Shown here in pieces: positions 8,704 to 16,599 of a DNA stretch of 64,000 nt. The translations under genes were made by a program, and so were the position numbers. The stretch is from Amycolatopsis sp. DSM 110486 (GTDB taxonomy: Bacteria; Actinomycetota; Actinomycetes; Mycobacteriales; Pseudonocardiaceae), in the NCBI RefSeq assembly GCF_019468465.1, contig NZ_CP080519.1:7247001-7311000 (forward strand). Reading direction: 5' to 3'. The notes beneath the pieces are model-generated. The model searched no databases. It saw nothing but the letters and a program-made list of their open reading frames with translations, and was not told where the DNA came from. Every line of letters starts with the position of its first letter. Positions within the stretch are counted from its first letter, which is position 1.

Positions 8704-9374
8704 CCAGCCAGGAGCACCTCACGCTGACGCTGCCCACCTTCGGCGTCCAGCGGAACCTGCGCGACCAGATCACGCAGACGCTGCGCGCCGCCGTCATCTC
8801 CGGCGAGCTGCGCCCCGGCGTGGTGTACTCGGCGCCCAGCCTCGCCACGCAGTTCGGCGTCTCCGCGACGCCCGTGCGCGAGGCGATGCTCGACCTCGTC
8901 AAAGAGGGCTTGATCGACACGGTGCGCAACAAGGGTTTCCGCGTCACCGAACCGTCCGAAAAGGACCTCGACGACCTCAGTGAGCTGCGTGCCCTCATCG
9001 AGGTGCCCACCGTCCGTCGGCTCGCCGAGACGGGCGTCGACCCCGCCGTGATCGCCGAGCTGCGCCCGCTGGCCACCGGCATCGAACACGCGGCCGCCGC
9101 GCACGACCTCATCGCCCACGTCGCCACGGACATGCAGTTCCACCTGCGTCTGCTCGAACAGGCGGGCAACCCGCACCTGGTCGAGACCGTCCGCTCCCTG
9201 CGCTCCCGCTCCCGCATCTACGGCCTCCGCAGCCTCGCCGACCGCGACGAGCTCGTCCCTTCGTCCCACGAACACGCGGAACTCCTGGACCTCATCGAAG
9301 CCCGCGACGCGGACGGCGCGGAAGCCTTGATGAGAAGCCACATCCGGCACGTGCGGGGGATTTGGGCCGAGTGA
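8700..9374 (+). CDS. GntR-family regulator with FCD domain
   Basis: A 224-residue regulator. The N-terminal winged helix spans about residues 15-80 and contains SLATQFGVSATPVREAMLDL and KEGLIDTV. The all-helical FCD ligand domain has the conserved metal-binding D/H pattern seen in DMQFHLRLLEQAGN and in the final ALMRSHIRHV. The TTG at 8700 overlaps the OCD stop codon, so the regulator is co-translated with the pathway it probably controls. The palindrome at 5802-5813 is a candidate operator. The likely effector is a hydroxyproline intermediate, by inference. Confidence 0.88.
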   Translation: MTSQEHLTLTLPTFGVQRNLRDQITQTLRAAVISGELRPGVVYSAPSLATQFGVSATPVREAMLDLVKEGLIDTVRNKGFRVTEPSEKDLDDLSELRALIEVPTVRRLAETGVDPAVIAELRPLATGIEHAAAAHDLIAHVATDMQFHLRLLEQAGNPHLVETVRSLRSRSRIYGLRSLADRDELVPSSHEHAELLDLIEARDADGAEALMRSHIRHVRGIWAE

Positions 9375-9483
9375 ACGTCAGTACCGCCAGGTGATGGCGT
9401 CCGGGCCGACGGGCTCGAGGTGACCGGTACCCACCTGGACACGTTCGAGCCCGGCAAGCCCGGTCACCGCACGGAAACCCTGA

Positions 9484-10380
9484 TCACTCCCCGGAAAACC
9501 GCTGCTCCAGCTCATTCACCTCGGGCAGCCCGATGAGCGTCGTGAACTCGTCGAACGTCGGCACGCCCGGCAGGGCGGCCGTGGGGGTGCCGTCGCGGTG
9601 GATGACGTCCAGCAGGGAGCGGATGCCGGCCGTCGCGGCGAGCAGGGTGCCGATCGGGTAGAGCACGAGGGAGAAGCCGAGTTCCGTGATGCGCGAGAGC
9701 GGCAGCGGCGGCGTCCGGCCGCCTTCGGCCCAGTTGAACACCAAGGGCGCCACGCCGCGCAGCTCCGTGGCCACGCGCTCGATGCTCTCCTCGCTCGTCG
9801 GCGCTTCCACGAACAGCACGTCGGCGCCCGCGTCGGCGTAGGCCTTGGCGCGGCCGAGGGCGTCGTCGAGACCGTGGACGGCGGCGGCGTCCGTGCGGGC
9901 GATGAGGACGAAGTCCGGGTCGCGCCGGGCGGCGGCGGCCGCGGCGATCTTGCCGACCATCTCCTCGCGCGAGATCACGGCCTTGCCCGACATGTGGCCG
10001 CACTTCTTCGGCATCACCTGGTCTTCGAGGTGGATCGCCGCGACGCCGGCCTGTTCATACGCCCGGACGGTGCGCACCACGTTGATCGCGTTGCCGTAGC
10101 CGGTGTCGGCGTCCGCGATCACGGGCACGTCGACCGCCGAGACGATGCGCGTCGCGTTGTCGATCATCTCCGCGGCGGAGAGCAGGCCGACGTCAGGGCG
10201 TCCGATGAGCGACGCGGTGGTGCCGAAGCCCGTCATGTACACGACGTCGAACCCGGCCTGCTCCACCAGCCGGGCCGAAAGCGCGTCGTACGCCCCGGGC
10301 GCGACCAGCGGCGGGCCCGCGGCCAGCAGCTCGCGCAGGCGCTTGCGCGGGGTTCCGGCGGTACCGAGCAGATTTCCCAC
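9484..10380 (-). CDS. Isocitrate lyase/PEP mutase superfamily enzyme (methylisocitrate lyase-like)
   Basis: A 298-residue TIM-barrel protein. The metal-binding DADTGYG lies at 90-96 and the active-site loop is KKCGHMSGK with C127. That cysteine loop marks C-C bond lyases (2-methylisocitrate lyase, oxaloacetate decarboxylase, dimethylmalate lyase) and not PEP mutase, so phosphonate synthesis is not implied. The start is GTG at 10380 with AAGGAGG 6 bases upstream. It is divergent from a GntR gene across about 100 bases that hold two palindromes. It is likely a soluble enzyme giving pyruvate plus a dicarboxylic product; the exact substrate is not determined by sequence. Confidence 0.87.
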   Translation of the reverse strand: MGNLLGTAGTPRKRLRELLAAGPPLVAPGAYDALSARLVEQAGFDVVYMTGFGTTASLIGRPDVGLLSAAEMIDNATRIVSAVDVPVIADADTGYGNAINVVRTVRAYEQAGVAAIHLEDQVMPKKCGHMSGKAVISREEMVGKIAAAAAARRDPDFVLIARTDAAAVHGLDDALGRAKAYADAGADVLFVEAPTSEESIERVATELRGVAPLVFNWAEGGRTPPLPLSRITELGFSLVLYPIGTLLAATAGIRSLLDVIHRDGTPTAALPGVPTFDEFTTLIGLPEVNELEQRFSGE

Positions 10381-10392
10381 GGAATTCCTCCT

Positions 10393-10400
10393 TGTATACA
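10393..10400. promoter_or_regulatory. TGTATACA palindrome overlapping the lyase ribosome-site region
   Basis: TTGTATACA sits 12 bases upstream of the GTG start at 10380, next to its AAGGAGG. The core TGTATACA is a perfect palindrome of the kind bound by FCD-GntR regulators (TTGTATACAA-like). It would block the minus-strand gene if bound by the divergent GntR product. Binding is inferred. Confidence 0.45.
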
Positions 10401-10450
10401 TCCAGAGCAAAACTACGCCCAACGTCTTGCGTCGAACAAGACTCCAGCCT

Positions 10451-10466
10451 AGATTGCACACAATCT
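10451..10466. promoter_or_regulatory. 16-bp inverted repeat upstream of gntR
   Basis: AGATTG-CACA-CAATCT is an exact inverted repeat ending 18 bases before the GTG start of the regulator. Its core ATTGnnnnCAAT resembles FCD-GntR operators. It is well placed for autoregulation and for control of the coupled hyuA-hyuB genes. Confidence 0.55.
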
Positions 10467-10483
10467 GCGAGACGAGGTGACGG

Positions 10484-11149
10484 GTGACACAAACAGCGAC
10501 CTCAACCACGCGCACGGTGGACGCCCTGCGCGAGCTCATCCTGCGAGGCGACTTCCCAGCCGGTTCGCGGCTCGGTGAGGTCGAGCTGGCCGTCCGGCTC
10601 GGCGTGAGCCGGACCCCGGTCCGCGAGGCGCTGACCCGCCTCGCAGCCGAAGGACTCGTGGAGCTCGTCCCCAACCGCGGGGCCCGCGTGAGTCAGTGGA
10701 GCGTCGAAGAGCTGGAAGGGATCTTCGACCTGCGCACGCAGCTTGAACCCCAGCTCACCGCGCTCGCCGCCCCGAACGCGAGCGACGCGGACCTCGCGGC
10801 GCTCGACGAGCTCGCCGCGCACATGGTGGAGGTCGGACACCCCGGACCCGGGCAGGACCTCGACGCGCTGGTGCCCCTCAACCGCGAGTTCCACGCCAAG
10901 CTCGTGGCGCTCGCCGGGCACCCGGCGCTCGCCGGAGCGCTCGCGACCGCCGTCCACGCGCCGGTCGTGCTGCGCAACTTCCACACCTACGACGAACAGT
11001 CCCTGCGGCGCAGCCTCGCGCACCACGTCGAGATCGTCGCCGCCCTGCGCGCCGGCGACCCCGACTGGGCACGGGCAGTGATGACCGCCCACATCCGCAA
11101 CGCCCGCACCGTGATGGTCCGGGCCGCCAAAGATCAGGAGAACCGTTGA
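10484..11149 (+). CDS. GntR-family regulator with FCD domain, upstream of hyuAB
   Basis: A 221-residue regulator. The winged helix includes RLGEVELAVRLGVSRTPVRE and GLVELVPNRGARV; the FCD domain follows, with the helices LNREFHAKLVALAGHPAL and MTAHIRNARTVMV carrying the usual histidines. The GTG at 10484 is preceded by GACGAGG. Its stop overlaps the only in-frame start codon of hyuA (TTGA), so it leads an operon with the hydantoinase genes, and it is divergent from the isocitrate-lyase-family gene. Two palindromes in the intervening 100 bases are its likely operators. The ligand is unknown. Confidence 0.88.
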   Translation: MTQTATSTTRTVDALRELILRGDFPAGSRLGEVELAVRLGVSRTPVREALTRLAAEGLVELVPNRGARVSQWSVEELEGIFDLRTQLEPQLTALAAPNASDADLAALDELAAHMVEVGHPGPGQDLDALVPLNREFHAKLVALAGHPALAGALATAVHAPVVLRNFHTYDEQSLRRSLAHHVEIVAALRAGDPDWARAVMTAHIRNARTVMVRAAKDQENR

Positions 11150-13383
11150 CTCATCTCCTCGGCCACACCACGACGGCCAGCTCGTCCCCCCAACAGCAAC
11201 CACAGCGCGAGATCGCGCCGGCGTCTCGCTCAGGCGGTGCGATCGGCCCCCGGCCGATCCGACCGCCTGAGCGAGACGCCGGCTCCCAGGCGATCTCGCA
11301 CGCCTCGGCGGAGCCGAGGCCAAATTACAGACTCGGTGTCGACGTCGGCGGCACCTTTACCGACGTGCTGCTGGTCGAGGAGACGACCGGCGGCACCTGG
11401 CGGGCGAAGACCCCGTCCACCCCCGCGGACCAGTCGGTCGGCGTCCGCAACGGCATCGCGAAGGTGTGCGCCGACGCGGGCATCGCGCTGAGCGAGGTCG
11501 CGCAGGTGCTGCACGGCACGACCGTGGCCACCAACGCCATCCTCGAAGGCAAGGGTGCCCGCGTGGGGCTCGTGACCACGCGCGGGTTCCGCCAGGTGCT
11601 GCAGATCGCGCGCTCCTACGTCCCGGGCGGGCTCGCCGGCTGGATCATCTGGCCAAAGCCGGAACCCTTGGCGGCGCTGGAGAACACCGTCGAGGTCGAC
11701 GAGCGCATCGCCAGCGACGGCGGGGTGATCCGCCAGCTCGACGAGGCCGACGTGCGGGCCCAGCTGGAGAAGCTGCGCGGCCGCGGGATCCAGGCGCTCG
11801 CTGTGTCGCTGATCAACTCCTTCGCCGACTCCGCGCACGAGCGCCGCGTGGCCCGGATCGCCGCCGAAGTGCTGCCCGGCGTGCCGGTGTCGCTGTCGTC
11901 GGACGTGCTGCCCGAGCTGCGCGAGTACGAGCGCACGGTCACCACCGTCGCCAACGGCTACGTGCAGCCGCAGGTGAAGAAGTACGTCGAGACGCTGGCG
12001 AGTGAGCTCGCCGGCAGCGGCGTGGCCGGCGAGCTGGCCATCCTGCGCAGCGACGGTGGCCTTTCGGGGGCCGACGCCGCTGTCGCCGCCCCCGTGACGA
12101 TGCTGCTGTCCGGCCCCGCCGGCGGCGTGACCGGCGCGGTGTGGGTGGCCGAGCAGTGCGGCCACCGCGACCTCATCACGTTCGACATGGGCGGCACGTC
12201 CACCGACGTCGCGCTCGTGCAGGACCTCAACCCGCGCATCGGCCGCGAGACGCAGGTCGGTGACCTCACCGTTCGGGCGTCCAGTGTGGACGTTCGTACG
12301 GTCGGCGCCGGCGGCGGATCCATCGCCCACGTACCGGAACTGACGAAGGCGCTGCGCGTCGGCCCGCAGTCGGCGGGTGCCGACCCCGGCCCCGCCGCGT
12401 ACGGCAAGGGCGGCACGGAGCCGACGGTGACCGACGCCAACGTGGTCCTCGGCTACCTGCCCGCACAGCTGGCCGGCGGCGAGATCACGCTCGACGTCGA
12501 AGCCGCCCGCACGGCCGTCGCCAAGGTGGCCGGCGCGATGGGCCTGCCGAGCGTCGAGGCCGCGGCGGCCGGGATCATCGACATCGTCAACGAGAACATG
12601 CTCGGTGGCCTGCGGCTCGTCTCAGTGCAGCAGGGTTTCGACCCGCGCGACTTCGCGCTCGTCGCGTTCGGCGGCGCGGGTCCCTTGCACGCCAACGCCC
12701 TCGGCAAGCTCACCGGCGCGTGGCCCGTGATCGTGCCGCCGTCACCCGGCGTGCTGTGCGCGCTCGGCGACGCGACCACGAGCCTGCGGGACGTGTCGGC
12801 CCGCACCGTACTGCGCCGCTTCGCCGACCTCACCGGCGCCGAGCTCGTGCAGATCCTGCGCGAGCTGGGCGACGAGGCCGGTGGCCGGCTCGTGGAGCAG
12901 GGGCTCGACCGCGCCGACCAGACGCTCGGTTTCCAGGTCGACGTGCGCTACCACGGCCAGGGTTTCGAGATCCCGGTCGAGGTCGACCCGGCGTCGCTGG
13001 ACACCCCCGACACCGCGCTCGACCTGCTGGCCAAGCACTTCGACGCCGAGCACGACCGGCTGTTCTCCTTCCTGCTCAACGTGGACCACGAGCTGGTCAA
13101 CGCCCGCGCCACCGTCACCGGCCCGCGCCCGTCGGTGGCGGCCGTGACGCTGGCCGAGGGCACCGGCGACCCGGTGGCCGCGCTGGTGGACACGCACCCG
13201 ATCCACGTGTCGGGCAAACAGCTCGAGGCGAAGGTCTACGACCGCGCGAAGCTCCTGGCCGGTGACGTCGTCGCCGGGCCCGCGATCGTGACCGAAATGG
13301 ACTCCACGACCCTCGTGCTGCCCGAGCACGCCGCCACCGTGCACGCGTCGGGCAGCCTGCTGATCACCCCGCTGGAGGGCTGA
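11146..13383 (+). CDS. hyuA: Hydantoinase/oxoprolinase subunit A (HyuA), with unusual N-terminal extension
   Basis: A 745-residue ASKHA-fold subunit of ATP-dependent hydantoinases. The nucleotide-binding start of the family, RLGVDVGGTFTDVLLVE, appears only near residue 62; a second phosphate motif is TFDMGGTSTDVALV. The 60 preceding residues are rich in T, S, P and Q, unlike the family, and their DNA is a large palindrome (11207-11320). TTG at 11146, overlapping the gntR stop, is the only in-frame ATG/GTG/TTG before the conserved domain. HyuA and HyuB together hydrolyse 5-oxoproline, hydantoins or N-methylhydantoin using ATP; acetone or acetophenone carboxylases are related. It ends 3 bases before hyuB. 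Family is certain; substrate is inferred. Confidence 0.87.
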   Translation: MTHLLGHTTTASSSPQQQPQREIAPASRSGGAIGPRPIRPPERDAGSQAISHASAEPRPNYRLGVDVGGTFTDVLLVEETTGGTWRAKTPSTPADQSVGVRNGIAKVCADAGIALSEVAQVLHGTTVATNAILEGKGARVGLVTTRGFRQVLQIARSYVPGGLAGWIIWPKPEPLAALENTVEVDERIASDGGVIRQLDEADVRAQLEKLRGRGIQALAVSLINSFADSAHERRVARIAAEVLPGVPVSLSSDVLPELREYERTVTTVANGYVQPQVKKYVETLASELAGSGVAGELAILRSDGGLSGADAAVAAPVTMLLSGPAGGVTGAVWVAEQCGHRDLITFDMGGTSTDVALVQDLNPRIGRETQVGDLTVRASSVDVRTVGAGGGSIAHVPELTKALRVGPQSAGADPGPAAYGKGGTEPTVTDANVVLGYLPAQLAGGEITLDVEAARTAVAKVAGAMGLPSVEAAAAGIIDIVNENMLGGLRLVSVQQGFDPRDFALVAFGGAGPLHANALGKLTGAWPVIVPPSPGVLCALGDATTSLRDVSARTVLRRFADLTGAELVQILRELGDEAGGRLVEQGLDRADQTLGFQVDVRYHGQGFEIPVEVDPASLDTPDTALDLLAKHFDAEHDRLFSFLLNVDHELVNARATVTGPRPSVAAVTLAEGTGDPVAALVDTHPIHVSGKQLEAKVYDRAKLLAGDVVAGPAIVTEMDSTTLVLPEHAATVHASGSLLITPLEG
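11207..11320. repeat. Large interrupted palindrome plus adjacent hairpin inside the hyuA 5' end
   Basis: Three nested exact arm pairs form one long hairpin: 11207-11216 with 11290-11299 (10 bp), 11217-11238 with 11262-11283 (22 bp) and 11241-11248 with 11252-11259 (8 bp), with a 3-base loop at 11249-11251. A second hairpin follows at once, GCCTCGGC (11302-11309) with GCCGAGGC (11313-11320). Together they cover most of the non-conserved N-terminal extension of HyuA. It could be an inserted palindromic element, a regulatory attenuator between gntR and hyuA, or an assembly artefact. Confidence 0.9.
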
Positions 13384-13386
13384 ACC

Positions 13387-15264
13387 TTGGCTGAGATCAT
13401 CGAGACCGCCACCGGTGCGATCACCAGGTCCGAAGTGGACCCGGTCACCCTCGACCTCATCGAGAACGGGCTGCGCAACGCCCGTTACGAGATGGACGAG
13501 GTGCTCTTCCGCACCGCGCTGTCGCCCGGCATCCGCGAGCAGCACGACGAGTTCCCGCTCATCGGCGACCCGAGCGGCAAGATGGTGGTCGGCCAGTTCG
13601 GACTGTCCATCCCGGACTTCCTCGAGGGCTTCGACGACACCATCGAAGAGGGCGACGTGCTCATGACGTCGGACCCGTACGCGTGCGGGGCGGCGATCAG
13701 CCACGCCAACGACTGGCTGATCGTGATGCCGATCTACCACGAGGGCCGGCTCGTGGGCTGGGCCTCGATGTTCGGGCACATGTCCGACGTCGGTGGCAAG
13801 ACCCCGTCCTCGATGCCCACCGACGCGCGCACGATCTACGAAGAGGGCGTGGTCGTCCCGCCGTTCAAGCTCTACCGCAAGGGAAAGCTGAACGAGGACG
13901 CCCTGCGGATCATCCTCAACCAGGTCCGCATGCCGGACTGGAACCGCGCCGACCTCAATGGGCTCGTCGCCGCCTGCCGCACGGCGTCGCGCCGCGTGGT
14001 GGAGATGTGCGACCGGTTCGGCACGGCGACCTACCTGTCCGCTTTGGACGCTCTGCTGCAGCGCAACTACGACGCGATGAAGATCCTGCTGCAGACGGTG
14101 TTCGAAGACGGCAGGACGATCAGCTTCACCGACTACATCTGCGACGACGGTGTGGGTTTCGGCCCCTACGAGCTGAAACTTTCCCTCACCCGCACCGGCG
14201 AGAAGGTGCACCTGGACTTCACGGGCAGCTCGCCGCAGGCCGCGGGGCCGATCAACTACTACATCAACGAGAACCTCACCCGGATGTTCTTCGGGATCTA
14301 CATGATCACCGTGGCCGACCCGCAGATCCTGTGGAACGACGGGTTCTACCCGCTGGTCGACGTGACCATTCCGGACGGTTCCTACTGGAAGCCGAAACAT
14401 CCCGCGTCGCTCAACGGCCGCAACCACGGCATCGGCCGCGTGTTCGACCTGTTCGGTGGCCTGCTCGGCCAGACGAACCCGGCGCTGCTCAACGCGGCGG
14501 GCTTCTCGTCCAGCCCGCACTTCATGTACTCCGGCAACTACTCGAGCGGTGAGCGCAAGGGCGAGTGGTTCCAGCTGTACTCGATCGGCTTCGGCGGCAT
14601 CCCCGGCCGGCCGCTGGGCGACGGGCCCGACGGGCACTCGCTGTGGCCGAGCTTCGTCAACATCCCTTGTGAGTACCTGGAGTCCTACTACCCGCTGCGC
14701 ATCGAACGCTGGGAGACCGTCGCCGACACCGGCGGCGCGGGCCTGCACCGCGGCGGCAACGGCGTGGACGTGACGTACGTGTTCGAGGAGCCCGGCACGA
14801 TCGCGATCCACGACGACCGCTGGCTCACCTACCCGTGGGGCGTCAACGGCGGCGCACCCGGCGCTCGCGGGACCAAGTGGATCGACCGCGCGGACGGCAC
14901 GAAGGAAGTGCTGCCCAGCAAGTGCCACGACGTTCCGGTGCACACCGGCGACGTGCTGCACTTCGTCACGTGGGGTGGCGGCGGCTGGGGCGACCCGCTG
15001 GAGCGCGACCCCGCGCTGGTGGGCCTGGAGGTCGAACGCGGTCTCGTGACGCCGGACGGCGCCCGCGGCTACGGTGTGGTCGTGGCGGCGGACGGCACTG
15101 TGGACACCGACGCGACGAAGACGTTGCGCGATCAGCTGCGCGCGTCGCGGCCGGCGGAGCTGCCCGTGTTCGACATGGGTCCGCCGATCGAGGAGCTGCT
15201 GGCCAACTGCGAGGCGGAGACCGGCCTGCCGGCGCCGCAGCGCCCGGTCTGGTCGGCGACATGA
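13387..15264 (+). CDS. hyuB: Hydantoinase/oxoprolinase subunit B (HyuB)
   Basis: A 625-residue partner of HyuA. Family features include SPGIREQHDEFPLIGDPSGK near residue 42, GDVLMTSDPYACG, MFGHMSDVGGK with likely metal ligands, and the glycine-rich C-terminal HFVTWGGGGWGDPLERDP. The start is a TTG at 13387, 3 bases after the hyuA stop. The final ATGA overlaps the next gene's start. HyuA-HyuB form the cytosolic ATP-dependent hydantoin/oxoproline hydrolase or carboxylase complex. The amidase gene next door favours hydantoin-type chemistry in which a carbamoyl product is released for a second hydrolysis. Confidence 0.88.
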   Translation: MAEIIETATGAITRSEVDPVTLDLIENGLRNARYEMDEVLFRTALSPGIREQHDEFPLIGDPSGKMVVGQFGLSIPDFLEGFDDTIEEGDVLMTSDPYACGAAISHANDWLIVMPIYHEGRLVGWASMFGHMSDVGGKTPSSMPTDARTIYEEGVVVPPFKLYRKGKLNEDALRIILNQVRMPDWNRADLNGLVAACRTASRRVVEMCDRFGTATYLSALDALLQRNYDAMKILLQTVFEDGRTISFTDYICDDGVGFGPYELKLSLTRTGEKVHLDFTGSSPQAAGPINYYINENLTRMFFGIYMITVADPQILWNDGFYPLVDVTIPDGSYWKPKHPASLNGRNHGIGRVFDLFGGLLGQTNPALLNAAGFSSSPHFMYSGNYSSGERKGEWFQLYSIGFGGIPGRPLGDGPDGHSLWPSFVNIPCEYLESYYPLRIERWETVADTGGAGLHRGGNGVDVTYVFEEPGTIAIHDDRWLTYPWGVNGGAPGARGTKWIDRADGTKEVLPSKCHDVPVHTGDVLHFVTWGGGGWGDPLERDPALVGLEVERGLVTPDGARGYGVVVAADGTVDTDATKTLRDQLRASRPAELPVFDMGPPIEELLANCEAETGLPAPQRPVWSAT

Positions 15265-15875
15265 ACGGGCCGCACGGGTCCGCGTTCTCCGGCCGGCTCG
15301 GCTGGGGAGCGCGGCCCGCGCTGCTCGTGATCGACCTCGTGCGCGCGTACACCGAGCCCGGCGGGCCGTTCGAGCTTCCCAGCCCAGGGCCTGCGGTCGA
15401 GGCGACCCGCGCGTTGCTCGAGGCCGCCCGCACGGCCGGACACCCGGTCGTGTGGACGTCGGTGGCCTACACGCGCGGCCTCGCCGACGGCGGGCTGTTC
15501 GTGGAGAAAGTCCCGGCGCTCAAGGCATTCGAGGCAGGTGCCGAGGGCGGCTGGGGCGAGATCGGCCCGCTGAAGCCCGAGCCGGGGGAAGTCGTGGTGG
15601 TCAAGCAGTACGCGTCGGCGTTCTTCGGCACCTCGCTGGCGTCCACTTTGCACGCGTCCGGTGTGGACACTCTGGTCGTCACCGGGGTCTCGACGTCCGG
15701 GTGCGTGCGAGCGTCCGCAATGGACGCGCTGAACCACGGGTTCCGGCCCCAAGTCGTGCGGCAGGCGTGCGCGGACCGAACGGAAGCCGTGCACGACAAC
15801 AATCTGGTGGACCTCGACGCGAAGTATGCCGACGTCGTGGACCTCGACGAAGCGTTGGAGAACCTCAGGAAATAA
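15261..15875 (+). CDS. Isochorismatase-fold amidase (N-carbamoylsarcosine amidase-like)
   Basis: A 204-residue cysteine hydrolase. The catalytic triad of the fold is visible: D25 in LVIDLVRAY, K115 in VVKQYASAFFGT, and C148 in STSGCVRASAMD. It is shorter than the Arthrobacter N-carbamoylsarcosine amidase, but the SGCVRAS nucleophile loop matches that group. The start is coupled to hyuB by an ATGA overlap. Acting after HyuAB it would split an N-carbamoyl amino acid into amine, CO2 and ammonia, as in the N-methylhydantoin branch of creatinine use. The substrate is inferred from operon context; a nicotinamidase-like or ureidoacid role is possible. Confidence 0.83.
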   Translation: MNGPHGSAFSGRLGWGARPALLVIDLVRAYTEPGGPFELPSPGPAVEATRALLEAARTAGHPVVWTSVAYTRGLADGGLFVEKVPALKAFEAGAEGGWGEIGPLKPEPGEVVVVKQYASAFFGTSLASTLHASGVDTLVVTGVSTSGCVRASAMDALNHGFRPQVVRQACADRTEAVHDNNLVDLDAKYADVVDLDEALENLRK

Positions 15876-15879
15876 CCAC

Positions 15880-15928
15880 GAGGGGCCTCCCCGGCCGGCT
15901 CGGGATACCGGCGGGGAGACCCCTCTTT
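15880..15928. terminator. Bidirectional hairpin terminator between convergent genes
   Basis: GAGGGG (15880-15885) pairs with CCCCTC (15920-15925) and, after one mismatch, CTCCCCG (15887-15893) pairs with CGGGGAG (15912-15918). A TTT run follows on the plus side. It lies between the convergent amidase and MT0933-type genes and can serve both. Confidence 0.75.
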
Positions 15929-15941
15929 GGTGCGGCCGCGA

Positions 15942-16136
15942 CTACTTCTGCTGCTCGTCGCCGCCGAAGCGTTCCTTCAGCTTGTCGGCACCCTTCTGGA
16001 TCTGGTCGCCGTGCTTGCCGCCGGTCTTTTCGTCGGCGACGTCGGCGGCCTTGTCCACGCCCTGGTCGACCTTGTCCGGGTGCTGGCCCGCGAACTCCTG
16101 CAGCTTCTCCTTGGCCTTGTCGAACATGCCGGCCAT
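15942..16136 (-). CDS. MT0933/Rv0909-type small antitoxin-like protein
   Basis: A 64-residue hydrophilic protein of alternating charges, MAGMFDKAKEKLQEFAGQHP at the start and a DEKTGGKHGDQIQKG segment in the middle. This matches the MT0933_antitox family (Rv0909 of M. tuberculosis), annotated as antitoxin, though many solitary copies exist. No adjacent toxin gene (Rv0910-like SRPBCC) is present. The start at 16136 has GGGAG upstream. It may be a stand-alone stress protein resembling CsbD-type helices. Family confidence is good, function is not known. Confidence 0.75.
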   Translation of the reverse strand: MAGMFDKAKEKLQEFAGQHPDKVDQGVDKAADVADEKTGGKHGDQIQKGADKLKERFGGDEQQK

Positions 16137-16250
16137 CTCTCGCTCCCTTCCGTCGTGCCGAATTCCGGTGAACGTTTCGAGGAGTACCCAGCAGCTCACC
16201 GGGTCAGCCTCATTGTCCCCTCATCGGGTGAGATGGGAGCGGGAGGTTTT

Positions 16251-16550
16251 TCAGTTGAAGCGGCCGGCTCCGTCGATGTAGGACACCTTGTCGACGGTGA
16301 TCCCGCCCTCGAGCAGCTCGTCGGCCCGCGCGACCAGGCCGCGCAGCGCGTCGTTGCCACTGTGGACCTTCAACGCGTCGAGGTCGGCGAACATCTCGTA
16401 GAAGACGAACTCGTCCTCACGCTTGTTCAGCAGGTAGAGCAGGGTGCCCTCTTCCTGCCGAGCCGCGTCGACGAGCCCGCGCAGCAGCTGCTCCACCTCC
16501 GCCTCCTTGCCCGCTTTGGGACGGATGTAGGCGATCTGCGCGACTGTCAT
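16251..16550 (-). CDS. Antibiotic biosynthesis monooxygenase (ABM/YgiN-like) domain protein
   Basis: A 99-residue single ferredoxin-like ABM domain. The pattern AQIAYIRPKAGKEAEVEQLL, EEGTLLYLLNKRED and FVFYEMFADLDALKVHSGN follows the family's beta-alpha-beta order, with the histidine of LKVHSGN at the usual place. GGAGG precedes the ATG at 16550. Members are small dimeric quinol monooxygenases or heme-degrading proteins. The next codirectional gene upstream is another small protein of uncertain family 49 bases away, so they may be cotranscribed. No neighbouring pathway specifies its substrate. Confidence 0.8.
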   Translation of the reverse strand: MTVAQIAYIRPKAGKEAEVEQLLRGLVDAARQEEGTLLYLLNKREDEFVFYEMFADLDALKVHSGNDALRGLVARADELLEGGITVDKVSYIDGAGRFN

Positions 16551-16599
16551 TCCTGACCTCCAAGACGAGGGTGTTCCCGGCTCTCCCAACCTACTGGGT

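Noticed and set aside
9375..9483. A short protein-like stretch on the plus strand (GLEVTGTHLDTFEPGKPGHR).
   Set aside because: No start, no known family, and only about 35 codons between two genes. It may be a gene relic but cannot be supported.
9484..10380. A PEP-mutase-family enzyme close to phosphonate genes could mean phosphonate biosynthesis.
   Set aside because: The active-site loop is KKCGHMSGK with a catalytic cysteine, as in methylisocitrate lyase-type enzymes; PEP mutase has a different loop. It also lies 17 kb from the phn genes in another operon.
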